The notes: generated by a model from the sequence alone, not told the origin. A DNA stretch of 16,395 nucleotides from JBLHGU01 sp047615875 (GCA_047615875.1 JBLHGU010000110.1:1-16395), one strand, 5' to 3'; counted from the stretch's first letter, positions 8,181 to 15,492 are shown. A program made the numbers and translations.

Positions 8181-8196
8181 AGCAAGAAACGAGCCA
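8181..8196 (-). promoter_or_regulatory. Sigma-54 (-24/-12) promoter for the export operon
   Basis: The minus strand reads TGGCTCGTTTCTTGCT, one mismatch (fifth base) from TGGCACG-N4-TTGCW, with correct GG-N10-GC spacing. The start would fall near 8170, about 60 bases before the ATG at 8111. Two adjacent palindromes (8333-8364) lie about 170-190 bp upstream of it. Confidence 0.78.
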
Positions 8197-8332
8197 AATC
8201 AATTTCCGCACAATAGCTAAACGGAAACAAGCAAAGGAAACCCTATTACATCGGGGTTAATGAGGTTTAAGTAAAATCTCCCATTGGTAGCCCGGATATA
8301 AATGATTCATTCTCAGGTATCAAATCCATCCA

Positions 8333-8349
8333 GCAGATTTTCAATCTGC
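8333..8349. promoter_or_regulatory. Perfect 17-bp palindrome in the divergent promoter region
   Basis: GCAGATTTTCAATCTGC has 7-base arms around TTC and abuts the next palindrome at 8350. It may be a second binding site for the same regulator or a site for another protein; its arms share GCAGATT with the 12917-12929 site. Confidence 0.5.
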
Positions 8350-8364
8350 ATTGCAATTTGCAAT
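8350..8364. promoter_or_regulatory. Putative shared enhancer palindrome ATTGCAA-T-TTGCAAT
   Basis: The 15 bases ATTGCAATTTGCAAT form a perfect palindrome and contain TTGCA-ATT-TGCAA, the motif also seen upstream of galU and of the PssD/E unit. It lies between the divergent operons, about 185 bp from the leftward and about 140 bp from the rightward predicted sigma-54 start, so one enhancer could serve both. Confidence 0.68.
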
Positions 8365-8471
8365 ATGGGGTCTGATAAATCGTCCATACCTTATAAATAG
8401 GTAAATTCTGGATCGAATATAAATGGCATGGAATGGTCATTAGGTGCCGTTTCCAACGTCATTAATGTTTC

Positions 8472-8487
8472 TGGCATGAAATCTGCT
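8472..8487 (+). promoter_or_regulatory. Candidate sigma-54 promoter for the sulfotransferase operon (weaker)
   Basis: TGGCATGAAATCTGCT keeps GG and GC at the required spacing but has two mismatches to TGGCACG-N4-TTGCW. The start would be near 8498, giving a leader of about 160 bases before the ATG at 8661. It is the only GG-N10-GC match I found on this strand in the region. A CTTGCT-N8-AGCAAG hairpin (8528-8546) would lie in the leader. Confidence 0.45.
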
Positions 8488-8660
8488 GTACCCACTTAGA
8501 GTTCAGACAGACTCGTTTGATTTGCTCTTGCTTGATCGCTAGCAAGTAGAAAAAAATCGTCGTATACCTAACGTTCCTGTCTGATTTGAGTTGGTTTAAT
8601 GCTGACGGGAAACCCGCCTTGCATTAGACCAAATAGTGATTAACTGTGCGGAGTTCTTCG

Positions 8661-9548
8661 ATGCCAGACGTATTCATCCTCGGTTTTATTAAATGCGCCA
8701 CAACCAGTTTGTACAACCAGCTAATGCAGCATGAAAGTGTTTCTAAAACCAGACGTAAGGAACCTCATTTCCATTTTGCGCAGGTCCTGGGAGACAGCTT
8801 TTCTGGCCCGGCGGATAACGACACAGTCAGCCAAATGTTTATGGCCAACCCCGAGCAATACCTTAATCTTTATGAACCAGGGAAGCTGGCTATCGACGGT
8901 TCAGCCATGTCGATTGAGGACCCACGTATCCTTGAGACAATGGATGTGCAGTTCCCTAAAGCCAGGCATATCATCATGCTGCGCAATCCATTGGAAAGGG
9001 CGTTCTCTGCCTATTCTCACCTGATTCGTGACGCTCGAGAAACGCGTAGTTTCCGTGAGGCGATTGATCACGAATTGAGTGGCGGCCGTTCCACCTACAT
9101 GCCTATCTGGCACAATGTCAAATCAAGTCGCTACGTCGAGGCCGTGCAGCATGCGCGAGATCTTCTCGGCGATCGCCTGATGGTTATTGCCTATCGTGAC
9201 TACGCCAATAACAACCAGCAGGTTATGAATGAACTTGCTCGCTTTATCGATTTACAGCCGATTGACTGGCAACGTGATTATGCCAATCGCTCCGGAGTGC
9301 CCCGGTCAAAACTGTTACAAAAGGTATTAATGCGACAATCGTTGGCAAAAAGCTTTCTTGTGAAAACCTTTCCGAAAAAGTTCGTTACCTCGCTTAAGCG
9401 CAATTTGTTAGAACGCAATACTGGTGAAAAATCGATGATAACTAGCGAAGAAAGGGCTTACTTTAAATCAGTGATTGTTGACGAGATCGGCAAGATAAAA
9501 GCAAATACTGCCGACAGTAAATTGCTGTCATCGCTTTACAGTGCATGA
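8661..9548 (+). CDS. PAPS-dependent sulfotransferase acting on the polysaccharide
   Basis: This cytosolic enzyme family transfers sulfate from PAPS to a hydroxyl of a sugar or other acceptor. Counting from the ATG at 8661 (295 residues), the 5'-phosphosulfate loop is GFIKCATTSL (Lys11, Thr14/Thr15), a variant of the usual P-K-x-G-T-T/S. The 3'-phosphate motif is HIIMLRNPLERAFSAYSH with Arg108 and Ser116. The ATG at 8661 is favoured over the in-frame GTG at 8646 because GGAG lies 7 bases upstream. It is the first gene of the rightward operon and overlaps the polymerase gene by ATGA, so its acceptor is probably this polysaccharide or its precursor. Which sugar is sulfated cannot be told. PAPS synthesis genes are not in the window. 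Confidence 0.87.
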   Translation: MPDVFILGFIKCATTSLYNQLMQHESVSKTRRKEPHFHFAQVLGDSFSGPADNDTVSQMFMANPEQYLNLYEPGKLAIDGSAMSIEDPRILETMDVQFPKARHIIMLRNPLERAFSAYSHLIRDARETRSFREAIDHELSGGRSTYMPIWHNVKSSRYVEAVQHARDLLGDRLMVIAYRDYANNNQQVMNELARFIDLQPIDWQRDYANRSGVPRSKLLQKVLMRQSLAKSFLVKTFPKKFVTSLKRNLLERNTGEKSMITSEERAYFKSVIVDEIGKIKANTADSKLLSSLYSA

Positions 9549-10840
9549 TGGAAACGAAACACACTTCATTGGTTCCGCACATACTCTTTGGAATGTTTAT
9601 CCTCGAGCTATTTTTCCTGTTCGTGAAGAAGATAGACGGAACCATCTATGGTGCCTTCGATGCGATTGAAAAACTGTATCCAATAATCGCGATCATACTG
9701 CTGATCGCGTTCATGAAGCCCAGGCTCAACTTTCACTGGTGGATGGCCCTGGGTTTTTACAGCACTTATGTGCTCTATGGTGTTTTGATATCAATGGCTC
9801 AGCAGCATGGCATTAAGACCATTCTGGTTCAGCTTTATCACGAAATGAAATTCTTCCCAATGATATTTCTATTTTCATTAACCCATTGCGACGAACGATG
9901 GGCAGGATGGACGCTCAAGATCATAAAATTAATCATCGTTTTTACCATTGTGTTAATTCTTTTTCAGATAGGGGCACCGGGCGCCTACGACGCCTTGTTT
10001 TCAAATGGCGGGCATTTTGAGAAGGCCCACATTGGCGGTCTGTTATTACCCCGTTTGGTAGGTTGGTTCTGGCATCCAGGCCAGATTGCTCTGTTTTTCG
10101 TTATCGCTGCGGTTTTTTGCATCGCTGAATACCGGAAAGGTAATATCAATTATGGTTTTTCAATGGTCTGCCTTTGCCTATTGTTTGTAGTGGTATCGAT
10201 TCAGCGCTTCGAACTGTTTCTCCTGTTTATCGTGTTGATGACATTCTGGTTCTGCCGGTACATTAATCTGGATTATCGCCCCTACCTGGCTTTACTGATC
10301 TTTGTCCTGTTCACCGGCGGTATTCTTTATGTCATTTCAGACGAGGCTCATTTCTGGACAATGTTAGAGAATTTTAAATCACCTAGAACTGTTTTCCTGG
10401 TCGAGGCCCTGTTCACGTTAGTCGACAGTCACTTTTGGGGGGCTGGCTGGGGCACCATTGGTAGCCACGCAGCAGCAGACGTCGTCAATGTCTACGAATT
10501 CAACTCAATGAAGGACATTTGGTGGGTCAAACAGGAACTGTATTTCTATGACACCTATTGGCCCCATGTCATCGGCGAAACCGGGCTGCCGGGCTTTTTC
10601 TTGCTGCTACTGTCGATGGTCTTCATGATCCGTGCGTTAAAACGACCGGAGGCAAGCATCCTGCTATTTGTTCTGATTCTAACCAGCGCACTGTCATCAA
10701 ATGTTCAGTCACTATACCACCTGACCATATTCGGCTGGTTCATCATGCTTCTGGAAAACGGCCATAACCACTCGGTCACAGATCAGCCTACCCAGAAAAG
10801 TATATCTCAAAATTTAAACTATGAAGGAGTTAAGTCATGA
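9545..10840 (+). CDS. Wzy-like O-antigen/exopolysaccharide polymerase
   Basis: A polytopic inner-membrane protein of 431 residues with about ten or more hydrophobic helices and a long periplasmic loop around residues 275-345, the plan of Wzy polymerases and O-antigen ligases. These proteins join lipid-linked repeat units on the periplasmic face. Sequence conservation in the family is low, so the call rests on topology, a loop with GAGWGTIG and HVIGETGLPGF segments (the latter resembles the H-x-x-x-x-x-x-G-x-x-G/GF motif common in Wzy_C proteins), and the context of Wzx, Wzz and glycosyltransferases. It starts at ATGA overlapping the sulfotransferase stop and ends in ATGA overlapping the next gene. 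A polymerase is preferred over a ligase because no other candidate polymerase is present. Confidence 0.8.
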   Translation: MMETKHTSLVPHILFGMFILELFFLFVKKIDGTIYGAFDAIEKLYPIIAIILLIAFMKPRLNFHWWMALGFYSTYVLYGVLISMAQQHGIKTILVQLYHEMKFFPMIFLFSLTHCDERWAGWTLKIIKLIIVFTIVLILFQIGAPGAYDALFSNGGHFEKAHIGGLLLPRLVGWFWHPGQIALFFVIAAVFCIAEYRKGNINYGFSMVCLCLLFVVVSIQRFELFLLFIVLMTFWFCRYINLDYRPYLALLIFVLFTGGILYVISDEAHFWTMLENFKSPRTVFLVEALFTLVDSHFWGAGWGTIGSHAAADVVNVYEFNSMKDIWWVKQELYFYDTYWPHVIGETGLPGFFLLLLSMVFMIRALKRPEASILLFVLILTSALSSNVQSLYHLTIFGWFIMLLENGHNHSVTDQPTQKSISQNLNYEGVKS

Positions 10841-11925
10841 TACAAGGTCTGAAACACAAAGGTGTTGCTATCATTGGTACCCGCGAGCGGGGCGGGATAC
10901 GTGCAGTCATCGAGAACCATATACAAGCTGGCGTATACGACGGATATAAACACTATTTTATCGCTTCGCACGATGAAGCAGGGTTAGTAAAGCGATTCGC
11001 CCTGGCACTCAGCTCCCTCCTATCACTGCTGAGACTGATTGTCTCGGGAAAAGTATCGGTGTGTCACCTTCATGGATCTTACAGGGGAAGCATTTACCGT
11101 AAAGCCATATTCGTATTTATTTGCCGATTGCTCGGATGCAAAGTCATTTTTCATCTGCATGGATCTGAATTTGCTAAGACTTATGACAACGCGGGGCAAC
11201 TCTACCAGCGCCTGGTTCGCTATGTACTGAACCGTTCCAACAGCGTTTTTGTTCTTTCCCGCTACTGGAAAAATTATGTCGAATCAATCTCCGATAACCC
11301 CGACATTCGGGTCATCAACAACTTTCCATCGCCTGAATTTGAGGATATCTACGAAAAACGCGACTTCTCAAAGCACGAAATCACTGAATTGCTTTTCATG
11401 GGATACATAGGACAGCGCAAAGGCATATATGATCTGGTTAAAGCGGTCGCCTTACTTAAAACCCAGGGTATCAAAGGGTTTCGAATCTCAGTAGGTGGTA
11501 ACGGAGAAGTCGATAACCTACGTACCTTAATTGCCGACAAAGGTCTGGAAGACTACTTCACCGTTATAGGTTGGGTCAGCGGTGAGCAGAAGTACGAGCT
11601 ACTGAAGAAATCTCACCTTTTATTGCTGCCCTCGCACAACGAGGGTTTACCGATTGCTATCCTGGAAGCCCTGTCATCAGGCCTGGCGGTATTGAGCACC
11701 CGAGTGGGCGGTATACCCGATGCGATTCGCGATGAGCGCTATGGCCTCCTGGTAGAACCGGGTCAACCAGTGGCACTCGCAAACGCAATATCCAGGTACC
11801 TGAACACTGACGGTTTGATCGAGACAGTTGCCCGAAATGCACGAGGACTATACGACATAGCGTATTCCTCCAAGAGCAATGTCAAACTCATACGTAACGT
11901 CATCGATGATCTGGCTTACCGGTGA
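10837..11925 (+). CDS. Glycosyltransferase, family GT4
   Basis: A GT-B fold retaining glycosyltransferase of 362 residues, cytoplasmic or membrane-associated, adding a sugar to the lipid-linked repeat unit. The N-terminal domain starts with a glycine-rich strand and loop (GVAIIGTRERGGIR) and includes the HLHGS segments of donor/acceptor clefts. The C-terminal domain has GYIGQRKGIYDL (Lys195) and the EGLPIAILEALSSG signature with the E-x7-E pair (Glu269 and Glu277), followed by STRVGGIPDAI. AAGGAG lies 7 bases before the ATG, so it has its own good ribosome binding site despite overlapping the polymerase by ATGA. It overlaps the next gene through GTGA. Donor and linkage cannot be predicted. 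Confidence 0.9.
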   Translation: MIQGLKHKGVAIIGTRERGGIRAVIENHIQAGVYDGYKHYFIASHDEAGLVKRFALALSSLLSLLRLIVSGKVSVCHLHGSYRGSIYRKAIFVFICRLLGCKVIFHLHGSEFAKTYDNAGQLYQRLVRYVLNRSNSVFVLSRYWKNYVESISDNPDIRVINNFPSPEFEDIYEKRDFSKHEITELLFMGYIGQRKGIYDLVKAVALLKTQGIKGFRISVGGNGEVDNLRTLIADKGLEDYFTVIGWVSGEQKYELLKKSHLLLLPSHNEGLPIAILEALSSGLAVLSTRVGGIPDAIRDERYGLLVEPGQPVALANAISRYLNTDGLIETVARNARGLYDIAYSSKSNVKLIRNVIDDLAYR

Positions 11926-12860
11926 AAATCTCGGTAATCATACCGGCTCACAATGCAGAAAGTACGATTTGCCGCGCCATCGACTCAGCCTTGAATCAAA
12001 ATGGCGTAGAGATTGAAGTTATCGTGGTTAACGACTGTTCGCAGGATTCTACAGAAAGCCTTATCAATCATCGGTATTCGCAACACGAACAAGTAAAATT
12101 GTTTGGGACGCAGATTAACTCGGGGCCCAGTATTGCTAGAAACATGGGGATCGGAAACGCCTGCGGTAGTTGGGTCGCTCTACTTGATGCAGACGACTGG
12201 ATGAAACCATGTCGGCTATCAACGTTACTTTTCAGTGCTTTAGAACATGAACTCGACTTTATTGCTGACAGCTATTATTTAATTCGTGACCAGTACGCGT
12301 CACCTCACTCAACCAGGTTCAGTTTGTTGTCAGAACCCGGCAGTGTCACGCAATTCACCGCAAGCTCATTTGTCAGGCATGGTCTGGGGTCCGTGAAACC
12401 CTTGATTAAAAAAGCCTTTCTTGCGCGATCCGGAATTCGCTTTGAGCCGTCGGTATGGTGCGGTGAAGACTTACTATTTTTTGTTACATTATTGCTCAAT
12501 AATGCCCGTTTTGGCCTGCTAAACAGGCCGCTCTATTGTCGAAGTGAAACAGCTGACTCCCTGACTAAATCAGACAAGATAAAACTCCTTTCTGATCTTC
12601 TTGGGGTATTCACCGAGTTGCAAGACCTGGCGATGAATATCGACAATGAAAGCACCGAATTTACTGACGCTCTAATATATAGGACCAGTGTTGTCAAGGA
12701 TTCACTAGCATCTGCCAGATGGGAATCCTGGTTGAAAAACCCAGCCAATAAACGCCTACCCTCCTTCGCTGGTTTACTCAATGCGGTGCGCCATCAATTG
12801 CTAAGAAATAAGCGATACCACATTACGAAAATTACCGATTTTCATGACCAAAATGACTAA
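11922..12860 (+). CDS. Glycosyltransferase, family GT2
   Basis: An inverting GT-A enzyme of 312 residues. The N-terminus has the classic SVIIPAHNAE strand and the VIVVNDCSQDST nucleotide-binding segment. The metal-binding DXD is LLDADDW (Asp89-Asp92), and WCGEDLLF (Glu182-Asp183) fits the catalytic-base ED motif. It starts at a GTG that overlaps the previous stop (GTGA, 11922-11925) with no strong ribosome binding site, so translation is probably coupled. It is the last gene of this operon; 208 bases without a gene follow, holding the regulatory sites of the next unit. Donor and acceptor are unknown. Confidence 0.9.
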   Translation: MKISVIIPAHNAESTICRAIDSALNQNGVEIEVIVVNDCSQDSTESLINHRYSQHEQVKLFGTQINSGPSIARNMGIGNACGSWVALLDADDWMKPCRLSTLLFSALEHELDFIADSYYLIRDQYASPHSTRFSLLSEPGSVTQFTASSFVRHGLGSVKPLIKKAFLARSGIRFEPSVWCGEDLLFFVTLLLNNARFGLLNRPLYCRSETADSLTKSDKIKLLSDLLGVFTELQDLAMNIDNESTEFTDALIYRTSVVKDSLASARWESWLKNPANKRLPSFAGLLNAVRHQLLRNKRYHITKITDFHDQND

Positions 12861-12885
12861 AAAATAGCACGCAATTAAACACTCC

Positions 12886-12898
12886 TTGCATTCTGCAT
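12886..12898. promoter_or_regulatory. Imperfect second enhancer copy TTGCA-TTC-TGCAT
   Basis: TTGCATTCTGCAT differs in one base from TTGCA-N3-TGCAA. Its centre is 31 bp from that of the perfect copy at 12917-12929, about three helical turns, so the two would lie on the same face of the DNA. Confidence 0.5.
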
Positions 12899-12916
12899 TA
12901 CTAGTCGATCATTGTT

Positions 12917-12929
12917 TTGCAGATTGCAA
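12917..12929. promoter_or_regulatory. Putative enhancer palindrome TTGCA-GAT-TGCAA
   Basis: TTGCAGATTGCAA is a perfect 5-3-5 copy of the motif also at 1691-1703 and 8351-8363. It is 65 bp before the -24 element at 12995, about 100 bp from the expected start, a normal place for a sigma-54 activator site. Confidence 0.65.
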
Positions 12930-12994
12930 TTTAAGCATTATATGAATAGCAACCAAAACACCATAATTAGCTGTTTTTATTAGACTTACAACCT

Positions 12995-13010
12995 TGGCAC
13001 GCATGTTGCA
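12995..13010 (+). promoter_or_regulatory. Perfect-consensus sigma-54 promoter for the PssD/E-wzx unit
   Basis: TGGCACGCATGTTGCA matches TGGCACG-N4-TTGCW at every defined position, with GG at 12996-12997 and GC at 13008-13009. The start would be near 13020, leaving a leader of about 49 bases to the ATG at 13069. Confidence 0.88.
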
Positions 13011-13068
13011 AATACATCTCTAGCAATCTTTTCTAAAACTTGAACCACTCGTTGGAGTAGAAACCACC

Positions 13069-13512
13069 ATGAAAAAGAAGAAGCTACTTGCGGTCGCTTC
13101 ACAGGGCGGCCACCTTATTCAACTTATGCGCCTTAAACCGGTCTTTGACCAATACGACTCGAGCTATATTTCCAATCAGCATCATGACGGTATGGAGGAA
13201 AACTTCACAGCCGTTGTCGATGCTAATCGAAATGCCAAGTTCAAACTGCTACTGCTGTTCATGCAGATGTTATGGATCATGATTCGTAAACGCCCTGACG
13301 TCGTCATTTCGAGTGGCGCCGCACCGGGTTACTTCGCTTTGATGCTCGGGAAAATGTTCGGTGCAAAAACCATTTGGCTGGACAGCATTGCGAATGCTGA
13401 GGAACTGTCCCTGTCAGGCCAGCGTGCTGGCAAATTTGCCGACCTGTGGTTGACCCAATGGCCAGAAGTCGCAACCAAAAATGGCCCTCAATATGGAGGT
13501 CGTGTACTGTGA
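13069..13512 (+). CDS. ALG14/PssD-like subunit of a split glycosyltransferase
   Basis: A 147-residue protein like the bacterial counterparts of ALG14 (PssD, Cps14F): the membrane-linked half of a two-part GT-B enzyme that recruits the catalytic half and contributes to acceptor binding. Visible features are the N-terminal strand and loop LLAVASQGGHLIQL, a hydrophobic helix around residues 58-72 (LLLLFMQMLWIMI), then DVVISSGAAPGYFALML and the LDSIANAEELSLSG segment. GGAG lies 11 bases before the ATG, a somewhat long spacing. The stop overlaps the next start as GTGA (13509-13512). It is the first gene after the best sigma-54 promoter in the window. Donor specificity is unknown; relatives transfer glucuronate or galactose. 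Confidence 0.85.
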   Translation: MKKKKLLAVASQGGHLIQLMRLKPVFDQYDSSYISNQHHDGMEENFTAVVDANRNAKFKLLLLFMQMLWIMIRKRPDVVISSGAAPGYFALMLGKMFGAKTIWLDSIANAEELSLSGQRAGKFADLWLTQWPEVATKNGPQYGGRVL

Positions 13513-13988
13513 TTTTTTTAACAGTCGGAACCCAGCTGCCCTTTAACCGATTCGTAAAACAGGTTGATGAGTGGGCGCATAAAAATCCCGGAGTAGAGAT
13601 ACTTGCTCAGATCGCGGATGGCGGCTATATACCGAAACATATGCAATACGTCGATTATCTGAAAGCGGGGAAATACAACAAGGCATTTAATCAAGCGTCT
13701 GTAGTTCTCGCTCACGCCGGCATGGGTACCGTCATCAATTCGTTGATTGCATCCAAGCCCGTCGTTGTCTATCCGCGCAAAGCATCGCTCGGCGAGCATC
13801 GCAATGAGCACCAACTCGCCACCTGCCAAAAGCTCGCAAACCTGAAAGGCTGCTACGTTGTCTATGAACCCAATGAGCTATTTCAGACCCTTGACAAATT
13901 GAGCACCCTGGAAGGTGGCTCGATCTCGCCATTCGCTAATGATGAGCTGCTCAAAACCATTGATCAATTCATATCCAGTCAAGTTTAG
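13509..13988 (+). CDS. ALG13/PssE-like catalytic subunit of a split glycosyltransferase
   Basis: The partner of the preceding gene: a 159-residue protein matching the C-terminal domain of GT28 enzymes, which binds the sugar nucleotide. It begins MIFLTVGTQLPFNRFV, the usual ALG13/PssE opening, and has AHAGMGTVINSL and the PRKASLGEHRNEHQLA donor-binding segment. An ATG at 13446 extends the frame by 21 codons into the upstream gene, but the GTG at 13509 is the better start: the protein then begins where its family does, GGAGGT lies 8 bases before it, and it makes a GTGA overlap with the ALG14-like gene. The two proteins should form one complex on the inner face of the membrane. Confidence 0.88.
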   Translation: MIFLTVGTQLPFNRFVKQVDEWAHKNPGVEILAQIADGGYIPKHMQYVDYLKAGKYNKAFNQASVVLAHAGMGTVINSLIASKPVVVYPRKASLGEHRNEHQLATCQKLANLKGCYVVYEPNELFQTLDKLSTLEGGSISPFANDELLKTIDQFISSQV

Positions 13989-13993
13989 AAACT

Positions 13994-15316
13994 TTGAACA
14001 GCGTGAAAACCCGAATGCTGATATCAACTACTAATCCAACAGACCCACACCTGCGTGAAATGTTGATCGGCAGTATTGTCGGACTAAGCATAAAGCTGCT
14101 ATCGGCAATAAGCATATTCATAATGAATATCGCGGTAGCCAGGACACTGGGTGCAGCCGAAGCAGGGTTATTCTTCCTGGGTTTTACCCTGATCACCGTT
14201 GCAGCAGCGGCTGGTCGTCTCGGCCTGGATCAAACTATTGTTCGATTCATCGCCGCACAACAAGCGGCTGACGCCATTGGGGCGCTACACGGAGTTTATC
14301 GTAAATCAATTTTATGGGTCGCTCTGGCAAGTAGTGGCCTTGCACTGTTAGGCTGGATCAACATCGACTGGTTGGTTAAAAGCCTGCTGAATCAACCTGG
14401 TTTTGAACCCGTGTTACGAGGGTTTCTAATCGCAATACCGCTAGTCGCTCTTTACACCATGCAGGCCCAGGCTCTTCAAGGGCTAAAGCAGATCGCCAAA
14501 TCAATGCTGACACTCAATCTCATCGTGCCTGTCACGCTAATGCTATTGATGCTCCTGGCCCCGGTAAAATCTGCTGCCAATCTTGTCAGTTATTTCAATA
14601 TCGCCTGCCTGTTGACCCTGGGTATCGGTCTGGTTTTCTGGTTTCGATCCGCACCACTGAAAACATCTACAGAAAGTTTCCCTTCGGATCTGCTGCGCAT
14701 GACTTGCATGCCACTTTGGGCCGTTGCTGTCCTGTCCCAGGTCGTACAGTGGTCATCACAGTTGATTCTGGGCGCCTGGAGCACGTCGGAGGAAGTCGCT
14801 TTTTTCGCAACCGCTCAGCGGACGGCTATGTTGACAAGCTTCGTTCTTATTGCCGTGAATGTAATCGCCGCGCCCAAGTTTGCGGCTATGTATGCCCAAG
14901 GTGACCATGATGGTTTGAAACGACTGGCGATAATCTCAGTGCGCCTGATGGTGTTGGCCGCGATTCCCGCATTGACATTAATGCTGTTTTTTCCTGAATG
15001 GCTTATGAGCTTTTTTGGTGAAGAGTTTCGAGCCGCATCGACAGCCCTGGTCATTTTGGCTTTAGGCCAGTTCGTCAACATAGCTACAGGTTCCGTAGGC
15101 TACTTACTCAGCATGACAGGGCTCGAACGTAAAGCACGCGACAACACATTTTTTAGTGCATTAATAGGAGTCATACTCGGATTAATATTGATACCGATTT
15201 ACGGTTTACTAGGTGCATCCATAGCCACAGCAATAGCGATAGCATCCCAGAACCTATTGGGTGTATACCAGGTTCGAAAGCATCTTGGCTTTAACACGTT
15301 GATATTCTGGCAATAG
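13994..15316 (+). CDS. Wzx-like polysaccharide flippase (MOP superfamily)
   Basis: A polytopic membrane protein of up to 440 residues with about twelve to fourteen helices, typical of Wzx/RfbX transporters that move undecaprenyl-linked repeat units to the periplasm. The opening LIGSIVGLSIKLLSAIS with VARTLGAAEAGLFFLGFT is a standard polysaccharide-synthesis start, and the later GLERKARDNTFFSALIGVILGLILIPIYG with GASIATAIA is the usual C-terminal pattern. The start is uncertain: TTG 13994, GTG 14003, ATG 14015 and ATG 14060 are all in frame and none has a strong ribosome binding site. It lies 5 bases after the PssE-like stop, so coupling is likely. A disrupted acyltransferase gene follows 12 bases later. 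Confidence 0.88.
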   Translation: MNSVKTRMLISTTNPTDPHLREMLIGSIVGLSIKLLSAISIFIMNIAVARTLGAAEAGLFFLGFTLITVAAAAGRLGLDQTIVRFIAAQQAADAIGALHGVYRKSILWVALASSGLALLGWINIDWLVKSLLNQPGFEPVLRGFLIAIPLVALYTMQAQALQGLKQIAKSMLTLNLIVPVTLMLLMLLAPVKSAANLVSYFNIACLLTLGIGLVFWFRSAPLKTSTESFPSDLLRMTCMPLWAVAVLSQVVQWSSQLILGAWSTSEEVAFFATAQRTAMLTSFVLIAVNVIAAPKFAAMYAQGDHDGLKRLAIISVRLMVLAAIPALTLMLFFPEWLMSFFGEEFRAASTALVILALGQFVNIATGSVGYLLSMTGLERKARDNTFFSALIGVILGLILIPIYGLLGASIATAIAIASQNLLGVYQVRKHLGFNTLIFWQ

Positions 15317-15328
15317 ATTTCCTTTTTG

Positions 15329-15492
15329 GTGTGGCAGATTAGCGAGAATAACACGAGCATTAATAACAACTCATCTGAAAGGCTTAGTGTCTTCCGATTC
15401 CCTCTGATTGTTGGGGTGGCATTCATTCATGCTTATGGAGCCAGTATTGGATTATCCAATAATATGGTGAGCGTTGAAAATCGTTATTGGTA
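15329..15492 (+). pseudogene. 5' fragment of an acyltransferase-3 gene, truncated by an insertion sequence
   Basis: From a GTG at 15329, 12 bases after the flippase stop, a frame of about 54 codons encodes an Asn/Ser-rich start followed by SVFRFPLIVGVAFIHAYG, then ASIGLSNN. This is the opening of acyltransferase-3 (OafA/NolL-like) membrane enzymes: a first membrane helix with Arg and, eleven residues later, the conserved His. The frame ends at a TAG formed at the junction with the left end of an IS256-family element (about 15493). The enzyme would have added acetyl or similar groups to the polysaccharide; only the first helix remains. Whether the rest survives beyond the insertions is outside the window. 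No clear ribosome binding site was seen. Confidence 0.7.

Noticed and set aside
8124..8660. RfaH ops/JUMPstart element (GGCGGTAG) common before polysaccharide operons
   Set aside because: I looked for it in this region on both strands and before the other operons and did not find it.
13446..13508. Upstream ATG start for the ALG13/PssE-like protein
   Set aside because: It would add 21 residues unlike the family inside the upstream gene; GTG 13509 has GGAGGT at good spacing and gives a family-typical N-terminus.
15416..15434. TGGCATT...TGC resembling a sigma-54 promoter before the insertion sequence
   Set aside because: GG and GC are 11 bases apart instead of 10, and the stretch is coding sequence of the acyltransferase remnant.
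15446..15460. ATTGGA-TTA-TCCAAT palindrome as a terminator after the flippase gene
   Set aside because: It lies inside the acyltransferase reading frame and has no T-tract.
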